64,000 nt of DNA from Molossus alvarezi (GCA_037176705.1 CM073891.1:51648571-51712570); one strand, 5' to 3'; counted from the stretch's first letter, positions 22,146 through 34,209 are shown. Notes: generated from the letters alone by a model not told the origin. A program made the numbers and translations.

Positions 22146-23339
22146 AACCATTGTCTACACAGCCCTGGGTGGAGATGCTAAGGAAGCCAAAAGAACAGGC
22201 CAGAGAAAGGAAGTGCTTGTCCCACGGTCACCCTGCACAGATGACAGTGTAGAATGTGGCTTCCTGTGGCAGGGGAGTGCAGCTCAGTGCTCATGCCAGG
22301 CCCTGTCTAGAAGTAGCAGTGGCCCTCAGTGAGGACAAGAGTGGTGGCGAAAATACAGAACTAGAAGGACTGCTGCCAGTGGAGGACCGGATGACCATCT
22401 CTTTCCTAACACACATTGCATGAGGGAGACCCATTGGCTAGAGGCTGGGAATGGATGGGGGGGGGGGAGGAGGCAGACACTTCATATTACACAAGGACAT
22501 TGTGCTGCAACATTGCATGAGCAAGTACCTGTGGTAGTTGTATTCTATAAAGACAACGGAAACACTGTATACTGAACACTGAGCATTGCTCCTAGGGGAC
22601 GTACAAGGACAGCTTCCTTGGAGCCTCTAGTCACAACATTGTTGTCAACAAATTAATACATAACTTTGTTTAATGTGTTTTTGTTTAAAGACACCTTATT
22701 TACTATATAATGATGATTCATTAGCCTTGAACCCCACAGCACTATAAACTCAAGCCTGAGTGGAGTTTATCTAACTAAAACTCATATTTTCTCGGTAAAG
22801 TACATCACAGCCTTCTTGCACTTAGGAATAACACTAGGCAGCACTTCAGCACTATGCTTGGGGGACATTTTAAACAGTGAAATCACTAACAGGAAGTCCC
22901 AAAATTAAAAAAATCATAGCACTAAATAAAACACGGAAATAAAATTTCTTTTCAGTATGAGAAGTAAATCAAGAAGTCAGAATGTCACCTTGTTCGACCT
23001 CGACTAGAAATGTGTGCACAACGTTTTTACCACTTTAAACATGTCTGCAAATGACTGTGAATGCACAATGAGTATTGATTTGGGGGTTACAAATAAATTC
23101 TAGCAAGTAGCGGAATTCAGAATGTGCAAGTAATGGAGATTTACTATACGTAGTCCCCCTGCATTATACACACAGTGCTTCTGCATCAAATCATGGAGTT
23201 GATAAATTATAGGATCAAGTCATTTAATCATAGGTATTTCATCTGTCAACTATATGAATACATTAAATAAAGTACTTTAAACATACATTAAATTTGTTTC
23301 ATATTTAATATTTTATCATGTAAAACATTACCTTATTAT

Positions 23340-23510
23340 CAGACAAACCATGATATAATAGAGACAGAGGAACTAGGTTTGAGTTTTAAAGATTTCCATG
23401 TTTGCAAGGGAAGAGCTGATAATTCCTGCCATACCATTTATCAGTGTGCTTTGAGGATAAAATGTGATAATGCATGTGAAAGCACTTTGTAAACACCACT
23501 GCCTCTAGAT
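23340..23510 (+). repeat. Probable MIR fragment
   Basis: The end GCTTTGAGGATAAAATGTGA, then TAATGCATGTGAAAGCACTT and TGTAAAC, matches the MIR 3' part (gttgtgaggattaaatgagataatgcatgtaaagcgctt). Confidence 0.6.
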
Positions 23511-23558
23511 TCATACTTTTTGATTAACGAGATAGTGTTAAATGACATGCTCACTTAC

Positions 23559-23647
23559 CTGAACCCAAACACAGCTATCCACTGCTTTTAGAACTTTCAC
23601 ATTGTTAATGGGGTGGATTTCAACCAACAGAGTTAAGCACTTTGATC
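23559..23647 (-). CDS. GSAP: GSAP exon 6
   Basis: 89 nt, acceptor TTTACTTTGTAG, donor CAG|GTAAGT. With the G left by exon 5 it reads G-SKCLTLLVEIHPINNVKV, then LKAVDSCVWVQ. This is one of the strongest matches to recalled GSAP. It ends in phase 0. A beta-strand-rich N-terminal domain would be expected here. Confidence 0.92.
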
Positions 23648-23760
23648 CTACAAAGTAAAGGAGGCTTTTAGAAATGACACATTATTTTCTTTGTATAGGT
23701 CTGAAACTGGAAAATATAAATGTGTCACCTATTGTATCACACAAAGAAAAGCAATTTTCT

Positions 23761-24012
23761 TTTTTTATTAATCCTCACCTGAGGATATTTGTTTTTCATT
23801 TATCTTCAGACAGTGGGATGGGGGGAAAGAGAGAGAAAAACAGAGAAACATCGATGTGAGAGAGACACATAGACTGGTTGCCTCCGGCACGACCCCAACC
23901 AGGGTCAGGGACTGAACTGCAACTGAGGTATGTTGCACTTGACCAGAACAGAACCTGAAACTCTTTGGTCCACAGACCGATGCTCTAACCACTGAGCTAA
24001 ATCGACCGGGGT
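23761..24012 (-). mobile_element. Ves SINE with 15-bp target-site duplication
   Basis: Flanked by GAAAAGCAATTTTCT at 23746-23760 and 24013-24027. Inserted about 100 bp upstream of the GSAP exon 6 acceptor, in intron 5. Confidence 0.95.
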
Positions 24013-24040
24013 GAAAAGCAATTTTCTTAAAATTTACTTT

Positions 24041-24255
24041 GACAGCCCGGCTGATGTGTCTCAGTAGTTGAGTGTCGACCCATGCACCAAGAGGTCACTG
24101 GTTTGATTCCCAGTCAGGGCACATGCCTATGTTGTGGGCCTGATTCCCAGTAGGGGGCATGTAGGAGGGGGCCAGTCCATGTTCTCTCTCATCAATGTTT
24201 TTCTCTGTCCCTCTCACTTCCTCTCTCTCTAAAATCAATAAAGAAAAACAAATTT
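24041..24255 (+). mobile_element. Ves-family SINE, 'CCATGCACCAAGAGGTC' subfamily
   Basis: Head GCCCGGCTGATGTGTCTCAG, then GACCCATGCACCAAGAGGTC, body AGTAGGGGGCATGTAGGAGG, and tail CTCTAAAATCAATAAAGAAA. Direct repeats of the form TTACTTTGAC lie just before (about 24032-24041) and after (about 24261-24271). This subfamily lacks the AATCCTCACCCGAGG tail of the others. Confidence 0.9.
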
Positions 24256-24271
24256 CTTTAATTACTTTGAC

Positions 24272-25999
24272 CTTTCTTAAAACCCCAACAGATACAGAAA
24301 ACATCATAAAGGAGAAGCTGATACACAGGGAGTGAAGAACAAGTTCCTCCCATTCCTCAGCCATCTTTAGCACAGCTTCACAGGCCCTCTCAGCCTCTAA
24401 GTCTAAGTGCACAACCCACTTCGGCGTCACTCCCATTCTGCAGCATAATGGCAAATGCTGTTTGTACATGGAAATGTAAAGCTACCCCTGATGCATGAAC
24501 ACGTTACAGTTGCCAGCAGCCATCAGTAGGACGGGGTCCTGGCTTCCCTCAGGAACGTGTGGAGCTGCTCTGATAAACACCCACTTATTTCCTCAGTGTC
24601 ACATTCAAGCAAATGTCAGCAGATAGCAATTAGAAGGAAGTCCTTGGACACAGGCTATAATGGGATCTTCACAGATATCCAAATTTAGGCCAAAAGTCCC
24701 CCTCCCCCAAGGTTAAACCTCAAAAGGAGTTGCCTTATATTTGAGTTCTTGGGTATTTTTCAATGACATTTTGAATGACAATGTACAATTTGGGGATAGC
24801 ACAGCAACCTGGAATTGAATCAAAGCCAGTTTTCACTATTTAAGAAAGTAACCTGACAGCACTGCTTCATTTTTTTTTAAAGGCAAAGAATGTAAGACAA
24901 ATTCTGGGATGGTCCTCATAATTGCAAGGGCTAGTTATCTCTGTAAACATGCCTTTAAAATTACTTATAATCAAGACAGTAAGTGAGTTATTATGTGGGA
25001 TCACAAATACACAACAGAACAAATGAAGATCTAATGTCATTTGGTCAACAGATAACTTGTAGCTTAGAATAAAAACCTGGGATCATACACCAATTAAAAG
25101 GGGCTATGTTTCTAATAAGTGGGATAAAAAAAAAAAAAAAAAGTGAGGTGCTTTAGGAATTTGCCTGATGGCTCAAAATATGGCTCTAGGAATAAGAAAA
25201 ACTTTGGTGTCAAAGATAATTGTGATAAAAAATAGAATAGAAATATTCTATGAAATGTGAGAATAAGGTCAATTATAATTAAAAATAAAAAATTATAATG
25301 TGAAAATGAAGGGGGAAAAGCAATTTACCTTGTTATTTTATGTTATTTTAATAGGTAGAGAGTAGGCAAAAGAATCTAGTCTGAGGCGGGTGAAGGTGCA
25401 TGTCAAGAAATGATGACAAGGTTGAAAAGCCCATTTGGGCCTGGTTCTGAAGAATCTCTAATCAGAGCCCTTAAATGGAGCATCTACAGCACTAAACTGT
25501 TCATAATGTACTTGGAGGCTCTGGAGATCTGAGTAGCAGTGGGGCCTAACATAGGTGGTCACCCAATTGCTGCCCAGTGGAGATCTCTGTGCCTTGGGGT
25601 TAATGAATTCCACCGGGGTGGGTAAAAGGGGCACCTGGGCCTGGCTTCCTATGGTAGGACATTTTCTAAATAAAACATTAACTCTGCCATGGCCACAGCC
25701 AAGACGATAAGCTGGTGATAAAAACTGTGTTGTAAGGTGTCTGGACCAAGGAATCCAATCTTTCATATGCAAGATATTACAGTTTGTTTCATTTGCAATG
25801 GGAAAAAATTTCATTATAAACAATAGCGTGTTAACACCTTGAGGCCAACTACATATTATAATCAAATGGCTTACCAAGTCATTCACTGACAGATAAAATA
25901 AGCCTTTTCAAAATATTTATTCAAAGAACAAAACATTGTAATAGGTTCTATAGTGCTCTGTTGTCACAGCATTTCTTAAATCTCAACTGAACAAAAGCC
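24272..25999 (-). other. GSAP intron 5, part without recognised features
   Basis: The 142-codon minus-strand frame at 25458-25886 has no family resemblance and no splice context that I can support, so I do not call it a gene. An A-run lies at about 25128-25142. Confidence 0.5.
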
Positions 26000-26300
26000 T
26001 CCTAAGGGTCTGTACCATCTGTCTGCATGTCCCCCCTGTTCTCCTATGGCCTCTGTTTCTACTACTCTGTCCCTTGTTCATTCCACTCCAACTTCATTGA
26101 CTCCTCACTGTCCTAGAACAGTGAGTCTACCAAGTACTCCCTGGCCTCAGGGACTTTGTGCTGGCTGTTCACTCTGAGAGAAATGTGCTTTCCCCATGGC
26201 CACACACTTGCTCCCTCCCTTCTTTCGGATCTCTGTCTAAATACCCTTTAATAGTGTTTGCTAGGATCCTTTCCCAAATAAATTAATTGCACTCAAATAC
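26000..26300 (+). repeat. L2 LINE 3' region
   Basis: CTCACTGTCCTAGAACAGTG, CTGGCCTCAGGGACTTTGTG, CTGGCTGTTCACTCTGAGAG and CTTTCGGATCTCTGTCTAAA follow the L2 order (ctccagggcctttgcacttgctgttccctctg ... caggtctcagctcaaatg). Confidence 0.7.
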
Positions 26301-27805
26301 TTGCCTCAGACTTTATTCAAGGGGAAACGCAAACTAAGACAAGAAGTTATCTCAGGGAACAGGATCACTTTAGCCATGAGGGGCTACCATGAGGGAGTGG
26401 GGAGACTGAACCAGGGAGGAGGATGCCAGTATCCAGGGCATTATCAAGTCAGTGGCCACCTTGGGTCTTGAGCTGCATGGAACATCCCTCAGAACAATCT
26501 GCTTTAGTGATGGAAAGGGGGAGTTTTTACACTTTCTCTCTTTTTCCCCCAGTGGCCATGGCTTACCCTATTGGGAATCCTTTCCAACCGTACTTCCAGG
26601 TGGTACATACGCAGGTAGTAAACAGATTTTCCCAAGGGCTTTGGGCCAAAAGCAAGAAGGAGGTAAAGCAGCTGAGGTGAGGCACTATATGTCAAACGAC
26701 ATTTGGGCAGAGCTAGTTCTCACTGTGAGGCTGGCATGAAAGGTGATCTAAGAAGATAAAGTATGAGGTATCCAATAACTAACATATTAATTCTAATATT
26801 TTTGAAGAAGCAATCAGATAATCTCACTAGAGGTTGCATCAAATCTCACTTGCATCAAACCTCCAAAACTGAGTAAGCATACCTGAATAGGATTTAATGT
26901 TATAATAAAACAAAATTATAGTAATATTGGTCTGAAAGTACTACATTTTATAATATAGATACTAGCCACTGTTCTGCATGACAATCAGGCATAGATGGTA
27001 ACATCATGTAAAGATAATAGTTATTACTGGGTATAGCATAACAATTTCTAAGGCTAAAAAGAATAAGGCTCAAGAATTAGGAAGCTCAGAGACATAATCC
27101 AGCCTCATGATCGGGAGGAATACAAGCAACTGGGGTTTTCTCTTCTTGGTAAAGGGGTTTATTAGCCTGGGAAATCAGGGTCATATCCTCATTTTGTCCA
27201 TTCCCTTGTTTTAAAGGTCAGGACACCAGTATCTTAGATCCTATTTCACTTAAGCTAGTCCAGTTCCATAACCTCAGAAGTGAGCATTGCCCCTGATTCT
27301 GAGAGCAGAGGTGTGAAGAGCGGGACGTGGCACGGAAGAGGGAAGAGGACTCCTGGGTTCTCAGTGAGCATGGAAGGAGAGAAGGTTAGATGAGTAATAC
27401 ACATGAGAAGATTTCAGAGAATGTGTCCTGCTCACCAACATGTCCCAGAAACTCTTCTGCTGAGGTCCCTGAAAAGGTCCTATCCAGACTTGACACTCTA
27501 CATTGGCTCTGTGGGAGCCCAGGACCGCCTCATAAGCCTCATGTGGAAAGTATGTAAAAGGGTTTTTCCATCACATGCAACTGCAGGAGGATACATCTGA
27601 GTGAGAACTATGCTAACAAAAGAAGGAGTTTAAGTGCCAAATAAACAGAACAGATGGAACACACTGCAGGATTGGAATAGTAAGAGACTGAAATGAGATC
27701 CACTAGACCAGAGGCTGAAAAATGGTAGTCCAAGGCTAGATCCAGCCACAGATGGGTATAATTGCCCAAGGAGAATTTTTTAAAAACACTGAGCCAACAT
27801 GTAAA
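26301..27805 (-). other. GSAP intron 5, continued
   Basis: No exon or clear repeat is seen. Overlapping plus-strand frames at 26423-26739 are not supported. Confidence 0.5.
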
Positions 27806-27818
27806 AGTAAAATTTTTA

Positions 27819-27973
27819 GTCTGACTGGTGTGGCTCAGTGGCTGAGCGTCAACCCATGCACCAAGAGGTAGCTGATTCGATTGTGGGTCAGAACACATGC
27901 CCAGGTTGTGGGCCTGATCCCCAGTGGGGGCAAGCAGGAGGCGGCCAATAGATTTTGTCTCTCATGGATGTTT

Positions 27974-28005
<32 letters not shown>

Positions 28006-28043
28006 AAAATCAATAAAAGAAAAAAATTTTTTAATAAAATAAG
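27819..28043 (+). mobile_element. Ves-family SINE with 13-bp target-site duplication
   Basis: Flanked by AGTAAAATTTTTA at 27806-27818 and 28044-28056. Head CTGACTGGTGTGGCTCAGTG, subfamily mark CCATGCACCAAGAGG, a (TC)n run at 27977-28006 and tail AAAATCAATAAAAG. Confidence 0.94.
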
Positions 28044-28089
28044 AGTAAAATTTTTACATCAATGTCCACACTTCTCTTTTTTTAAAAGA

Positions 28090-28262
28090 AAAAAATCCTC
28101 ACCCAGGTATATGTTTTTATTGATTTTGAGAGAGAGAGAGGAAGGGAGAAAGAGGGAAACATCGTTTGGTTGCCTCCCACACATGCCCCAACTGGAGATC
28201 GAACCCGCAAGCTTCTGGTATATGGGATGAAGCTCCAACCAACTGAGCCACCTGGCCAGGGT
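28090..28262 (-). mobile_element. Ves SINE
   Basis: Tail complement AAAAATCCTCACCCAGGTAT, head complement AACTGAGCCACCTGGCCAGG. It faces the Ves at 27819-28043, so the pair could form a long inverted hairpin in GSAP pre-mRNA. Confidence 0.88.
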
Positions 28263-28389
28263 TGTCATCTCTTGATAAACTGCAAAGCTGGTCCCACTGG
28301 GCTTCCTTTGAAGATAGGGCACATGCTCAATCGGGCACCCCCACCAATTGCTAGTCCCTATAACTCACCCTGAGGACAACTACCCACCA

Positions 28390-28470
28390 CTTTGCAAACC
28401 ATTGTATCCCCAGCACTAAGCATAGTGCTGGACCCATTGCTGGCACTCAATATTTGTTGAATTCTGAACA
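28390..28470 (+). repeat. L2 LINE 3' end
   Basis: TGTATCCCCAGCACTAAGCA, then TAGTGCTGGACCCATTGCTG and GCACTCAATATTTGTTGAAT: the standard 3' end of L2. Confidence 0.8.
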
Positions 28471-28920
28471 GATAGATAGATATAGAATGTTAAAAGGATG
28501 GGAGAGGGGCATCACATAGATAATAAACTATGAAGTGGGCCTTGGCAAATGAGTAGAATTGATTTTGTATTTAGAATTGGTGGACTACTCAGTAATGCAT
28601 TATGTATTGGTCAATAGTTAACAAGATATTTTAATGGTATGATTAAAAGAGTACCAAGCTTTCACCAACCATTTACACCGGCTTCTGGCCATGGTGTTCT
28701 AGTGTGCTCGCGATGTGTAGTTTGCAGGTACTAATTGCCTTTTAATACTTCTGTTGTCCAGTGTTATAACATTTCCTGTACTTGTTTATTTGAAAATCAT
28801 TTTAAACATTTTTTCATGCTTGATATGACCTTTACTATTCATAAAGATGCCTGAAATTTGACTAAGTAGTTCAATAAATCTTCATCTATCAGTAGGCAGT
28901 AAAATGTATAATATCATTAC

Positions 28921-28974
28921 CTGGTTCAAGCTCATTCTTTCTTCTTTCTTTAGTAGATTGAACTAAACTTGCAG
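28921..28974 (-). CDS. GSAP: GSAP exon 5
   Basis: 54 nt, acceptor TTTTTCCATTAG, donor CAG|GTAATG. With the G from exon 4 it reads A-ASLVQSTKERRKNELEP-G. It matches recalled GSAP (AASLVQSTKEGRRNEL.PG). Phase is consistent at both ends. Confidence 0.9.
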
Positions 28975-29282
28975 CTAATGGAAAAAGAAAAAAAAACAAG
29001 TCATTAGCAAATGGTCTATGCAGTGCCTTGTTAACATTTACCATTTTCTATCTGAATAAGGGAGGGCTCGAAGGGTCTGTCAGTGTATGATTAAGGTGGA
29101 ATATAAAGCAATCTTTTTTTGTAGACTCAACAGATTCTTTACTTCACATCTCTTCTCCTAAAAGCATCTCTTCACAGAAAATCATTGTATTAGACTAATC
29201 AAATATTGTAAAAATCCAATACTCTGAAACTCAAAAATGTAGTTTAATTCTTGACATGTAGCAATAAAAGAGTTCAACTTAC

Positions 29283-29352
29283 CAAGCAAAGTTCTCTCAC
29301 TGTTCACAGAGCAACTGACAACTTGAAAGTTTTTCTCAAATGTATAGAGATG
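29283..29352 (-). CDS. GSAP: GSAP exon 4
   Basis: 70 nt, acceptor GTTTTTATAG, donor TTG|GTAAGT. In the conserved frame it reads HLYTFEKNFQVVSCSVN, then SERTLL and a G that joins exon 5. This matches recalled GSAP (LLYTFEK..QV.SCSVN.E.TLLA). If exon 2 is joined to exon 3 as read here, the shifted frame hits a TGA in this exon (the CTG TGA within GTTGCTCTGTGAAC). Confidence 0.9.
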
Positions 29353-29572
29353 CTATAAAAACAAAATATTTTTTATTAGGAGTTTCATATTAAATAACAA
29401 TGTTATGAATACATAAAATATGAATACATTTCCATTTAGCTGTCTATCAAGTATCATTGTGGCAAATATTTTACTAAAGAACCCTCAATGAACCAGTTTA
29501 TTTATACTAAGATCATATTTTAAGAAAAAAAGTGTGCTATTTCAGGTCCCCATGCTTGGCACTGAAACTTAG

Positions 29573-29822
29573 CCATGAGGCAACAGAGCATCGCAATTAA
29601 GACCTTGGAGCCAAACTAGACCCAGGTTTTTATCCCAATTCTGCCACTTGCTAGCTGTGTGGCTTTGGACAAGTTACTCAGCCTCTCTATCCTCCCATCA
29701 GTAAAACAGGAATCATAATACCTATCTTAGGAAAGTGTTGGCAGGATCAAGTGAGATAATCCATATGAAACACTTAATATAATGTTTGCCACACATAATA
29801 AGCACTCAAATGTTAGTTATTA
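29573..29822 (+). repeat. Near-complete MIR SINE
   Basis: GAGCATCGCAATTAAGACCT, GCCACTTGCTAGCTGTGTGG, GACAAGTTACTCAGCCTCTC, ATCAAGTGAGATAATCCATA and AATAAGCACTCAAATGTTAG give the entire MIR order from tRNA-like head to LINE-like tail. It lies in GSAP intron 3. Confidence 0.93.
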
Positions 29823-30427
29823 AAGGTATTGATGCAAGTAAAGTTTTAATCAAGTTATATAATATCATATCACTAGCTATGCCTAAATGCCCATCACAAG
29901 TACCTCTCTTACAGGACTCATATTTAGTGCAATGGAAAGTAATCTTCTATCTTTATTATTGTGTTGTTGCTGTTTGAAGTGTTGCAAGATTCCATTTCCT
30001 TGAATATTAAAGTAAATGAAAATAGTCATGCAGAAGAAGGATGTGAGATACAGATTGAGGATCTGGAGACAATTACTTATATTAGGCAAATTTACAAAGT
30101 ACACTAGGAAGATGAGGAAGATAGAGTCTTAGATGTCAGTAGAAAATGGGCTAAGAAACAGTAAGCAGTAGAAGTATCAAGAAGGTAATTAGTACCTGCA
30201 GACGACAAAAAAAAACACACTGAGAACATACTAAAATCCTATGGCCAGAAGTTGATAAAAAAAAAAAAAAAAATGTTGGGAAGTCAGAAAACACTTCATT
30301 ACAGAAAGTGAACTTTGAATAAGAACAATGAATAAGAAGGCTCTACATTCATGTGAGAAATTTTGGTTTCCTTTGACTCTTGCTCTAATTGAGGAATTCT
30401 ACTTTGTAAGTAAGAATCATGGATATA

Positions 30428-30665
30428 GCCTTGGCTGGTTTGGCTCAGCAGTACAGCATCAGCCGGCAGACCAAATGAGTTTCAGGCTCAGTTCTGGCCA
30501 AGGGCACGTACCTCGGTTGCAGTTCATCCCAGGCCCTCATTGGGGTCATGTAGGAGGCAACCAATTGATGTGTCCCTCTCACATCCATGTTTCCCTCTCT
30601 CTCCCTCCCACTCTGTCTGAAGATAAGTAGAAAAATACTCTCGGGTGAGGGTTTACAAAAATAAA
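30428..30665 (+). mobile_element. Ves SINE
   Basis: Forward copy with the full tail: GAAAAATACTCTCGGGTGAG, then GGTTTACAAA. Imperfect flanking repeats AATCATGGATATA / AATCATGAATGTATA suggest its target-site duplication. Confidence 0.9.
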
Positions 30666-31570
30666 TAAATCATGAATGTATACACTTAATGTTTAGTGTT
30701 TTATTCTTTTAATCGTAAAATAACACAAGCATAATCTCAGTATTTAAAATATGAAAACACTACCAAATAAAAAGTCAAAGCTCTCCATTATGCTCATCCA
30801 ATCCTAACTCCCTTTGAAAATGAAGCATGTTTGTAATTTGCTCATTAGCCTTCCGGAGTTTTTATAATGAGTTTTTACTATATAGTTATGCACATGTGCT
30901 GCATAGTTCTCTTGCAGTTTTTTAAAACATAAATGGATTATATAATTTTTTAATGTAACAATGTGTTTTGGAGAAGCTTTCCTGTCAGAGTGCATTTGTA
31001 GACTTCTTAATCCCTTAATATTTGTAAATTGTTTTCACACAGGCACAAAATGACTCCCTCCCATTTGCCCCAAGAATTAGACAATACTGTCACATCATCT
31101 GATGCCTTATGTGAATGGCTTGGGGAAAAATTAAGAAAAGCAGACTAAGTTCCATACCTGGATCTTTGAGAAGCTAGGTAAGTGAAGGTTAAGCAACAGC
31201 ACAACTCAGATCCAGATGTCATTCTGAGGTCCTAAGCTTTTGGAATTTCACAAATCTTGGAGAGGGCACTGGGCTCCCTATATTTCTACAGAATTTTGGG
31301 TAATTGGTTTGAGGCAATTTTGCTTAAATCTAAAAGGACTAAGAGACTTCAGCTGATGTTTTGGTTCAAAAGTGTTTGCACTTTTTTTTTTTTTTTTTAA
31401 GATAATAGTGCTAAGAAAGGGTAAAAGAAAGAAGAGAAGGAAAAGAAATAAAAACTAAATTTTTAGAAAATGAGAATTTGTATCTAGAAAAAGGAGGCAG
31501 AAAGAAGGAAAACTCTAAAAGCAGTAAAGTAACCAATGAGTAACCTATAATTAATGGCGATTTTTTTTAC

Positions 31571-31626
31571 CTCATTTTGTTTGGTTTGGCAATCATATAA
31601 TCCAAAGAAGACATTTCCCTTATTAT
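31571..31626 (-). CDS. GSAP: GSAP exon 3
   Basis: 56 nt between an acceptor formed by T13 then AAAG, and donor GAG|GTAAAA. The conserved frame reads (D)NKGNVFFGLYDCQTKQNE, as in recalled GSAP (KDDKGNVVFGLYDCQT.QNE). The exon starts with AT, so a preceding G is needed for the Asp codon. Exon 1 (ending in G) would provide it; exon 2 as read (ending AAG) does not. See finding on the frame break. Confidence 0.85.
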
Positions 31627-32602
31627 CTTTAAAAAAAAAAAAACTGGATGTTTATTAAATGTCATTGTTTAGAAAGTTAGGATGCTACAAATTTTAATAC
31701 CAACCTGCAATAATTCAGTCATATTAGTAAAAGCACTCTGAAGGCAGCATGCTGTGCATGTCAGAACAGAACCAAACCTGTTTCAGCTCGTCATCTGGGC
31801 TAAAGGTTAAATGGGTTAAGAGTGTACAGCTCAGTGAGTTTGGGGGATATTGTCTAGTGGGACTGAGCATGGCGAAGGGGTGAATCTCTGCACTTCCATT
31901 TACTTAAGAGAATATATATGATGAATATTGGAAGTTCCTACATTAAGACCATAATATTCTTATAAGTAAAACTTTTTGAATCATACAGTTTTTTAAATGC
32001 AGCATACTTATAGATACAACTTAAAATAATAATTTTTAAGGAAAAAATGTACATTATAGTAATATAACTATGCAAAACAAACTGGCCACTAAAATTATTC
32101 TTTCATGTTTTTCCACTATAATAAAGTTATCAGTAAAGTTCAATTTCTTCCTTATAACACTTAACATTGAAAATACATTGTTAAATAATAATGCCTCAAA
32201 AGTCTGAGCATATCTAAGTCTGAACATATGAGGTAGAATAATCATATTTAATATTTCCTCAAAACTAAAGATTTAATGTGTTAACTAGGTTTAAACATGT
32301 TCTATTTGGCATTTTTTTCTCTAGAAAATTAAACTTTTCATGTATTTAAAAAACTGAGTACTGTATCAGACATTATGCACATTTTTATTTTATTTAAAAA
32401 AGAAAAGAGTCAATTTAAATCAACTTATTGAATCTCACAAACTAAAAAAAGTCATATATTAAAGGTTAAATGTCAACAAGAGTTGTTAGTCCTCAATAAG
32501 ACAGAGCATAAAATTTGTAAAAAGAGAATATAAATAGTTAAAATAGTAAATTTCATGCTACGTATATTTTACTACAATGAAAAGAGAGAGAGATAGACAT
32601 AC

Positions 32603-32670
32603 CTTATACGTATAGATTATATTTCCGTTTCTTTCAACATTTAATATATGTAAACTCTCATAATTATTGT
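32603..32670 (-). CDS. GSAP: GSAP exon 2
   Basis: 68 nt, acceptor CATATGTTTTAG, donor AAG|GTATGT. With the G of exon 1 it reads D-NNYESLHILNVERNGN, then IIYTYK. It matches recalled GSAP (ENDYESLH.LNVERNGNIIYTYK). Length is not a multiple of three and leaves phase 0, one base short of what exon 3 needs. Confidence 0.88.
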
Positions 32671-32749
32671 CTAAAACATATGAAAAGGTAATAACAACAA
32701 GTTAATACTTAGCAGGAGATGTTTAAGAACACATCTAACAAACATAATA

Positions 32750-33050
32750 TTAGGGGAAAGCCAAATACAAAAGAATACATACTGATGATTCAATTATAAA
32801 GAGTTTAAAAACAGGCAAAGCTAATATGTCGAATTAGAGGTCAGAATAGTAGTGACTTTAGGGGAGAGGAAAGGAGTAGTGATTGGGAGGTAGCTCAGGA
32901 GAGCCTCCTAAAGTGCTGGCAATGTTGTATATGTTGAGTATACTGTTATGCTTACTTTGTAATAACTCACTGAACTGTACACTCTTGTCCTGTACTTTTT
33001 TCTGCATGCATGTTATACTATAATAAAGTTGAAATATCTATTAGTTTTTG
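32750..33050 (+). repeat. Ancient L1 3' end
   Basis: TACTGATGATTCAATTATAA, AAACAGGCAAAGCTAATATG, AGGTCAGAATAGTAGTGACT, ACTCACTGAACTGTACACTC and ATACTATAATAAAGTTGAAA follow the L1M 3'UTR order. Lies in GSAP intron 1. Confidence 0.75.
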
Positions 33051-33789
33051 TTTTATCTATGTTATTTATTAGGGGCATAGAAATTTAGAACTGTCTAATA
33101 GCTTCCTGGTGGATTAACCTGTCAGAAACTCAGCAGAATTGTCATAGTAGCAGATTAAAGCAAAAAGCTGAAAAAGCAAGTAACAATCAAGCCTTTTATC
33201 ACTTACTGTGGTAGTAAAGCAAAAAGTTAAACCAGAGAAACACCACTTCCCGGTCTATTTCCTCCACAGACTGAATGGAGGGTCAGGTAGATCAGCAGAG
33301 AAATAGTGACCTCCACTGCTCAGAAAGCCTCCAACAAAAGGCTCTGGTGGCATTGTGGACCCAAGGGATCAGGGAAGGGAGAGGGAGAAGAGCCTACAGT
33401 GGAAAAGTAATGAGTTCTGAGTCAAAAGAGAGAAAAAGTATCTTCAAGAAAAATATCACCTTTTCCTGCTAGGGTGGTTTCTAAGGAAGAGACCTAAGGA
33501 AGATCTCTACTTGAGGCTGCTAATAAAGAAGCCTCTGAATGAAGGCACTGGGCTAGGAACACAGCTATGAATAAGATCATGGTCAATGGGGGGAAGAGGG
33601 AGGGGCTTGACCGCAACACTTTTTAGGGATGGAAGGGCACTGGCTATGCACCAAGTCTTGTTTGGGGAGAGCAGCTTTTCCCCATGAGGCCTGCCAAGTA
33701 AACCTTTTATAATTGCATATAGTTGGGCTTGAAAAAAAATCACACATAGGTTTTGAACTAGGAGCTGGACTAGTTATTCATTATAAAAT
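33051..33789 (-). other. GSAP intron 1, part without recognised features
   Basis: No repeat family or exon recognised. The frames at 33275-33472 (plus) and 33507-33743 (minus) are unsupported. Confidence 0.5.
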
Positions 33790-34130
33790 GTCCTTTAATA
33801 ACTCTTTTTACTTTAAAGGCTACTTTTTCTGATATCAATATAGCTACATCAGATTTCTTTTGGTTAGTGCTGACATATAACTTTTTCTATCCTTTTATTA
33901 TTACTCTTCTTGTATCCTTACATTTAAGATGTGTCTTAATGCAGTGTCCTTTAAAGTATGTAGTCCATTTACATTTAATGTAATCATATTCACTGATACA
34001 TTGGGTTTATATCAATCATTACTATTTACTATCTATGTAACTCAACTGATTTACTCTGTCCTTGCCTTCTGGACTAATCTAAGTTTCATTATTTCACTTC
34101 CCGATCTATTAACTTGTCAGTTATATATTC
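33790..34130 (-). repeat. Ancient L1 ORF2 fragment, antisense
   Basis: AAAGGCTACTTTTTCTGATA, CAATATAGCTACATCAGATT and GTAGTCCATTTACATTTAAT are the antisense L1 ORF2 pattern (ttaaaggctattttgtctgatataag ... agtccatttacatttaaggt). Confidence 0.75.
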
Positions 34131-34209
34131 TTTAGATATTAATTTATTAGTTATCCTAAAGGCTACAACATGAGCCCTTAATTTATTATGCTTTAATATT
34201 ATGTGGTGC

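Larger units (their letters stand above)
19887..23558 (-). other. GSAP intron 6
   Basis: No further exon is seen. A segment at 20590-20720 resembles one at 19230-19350 (intron 7) on the minus strand (both translate with IxWW...CYK); this is probably an unnamed repeat. A poly-G run (about 22459-22467) is present. The rest is unremarkable. Confidence 0.6.

Noticed and set aside
25458..25886. 142-codon minus-strand frame in GSAP intron 5
   Set aside because: No family resemblance, no splice or promoter context, and composition typical of chance.
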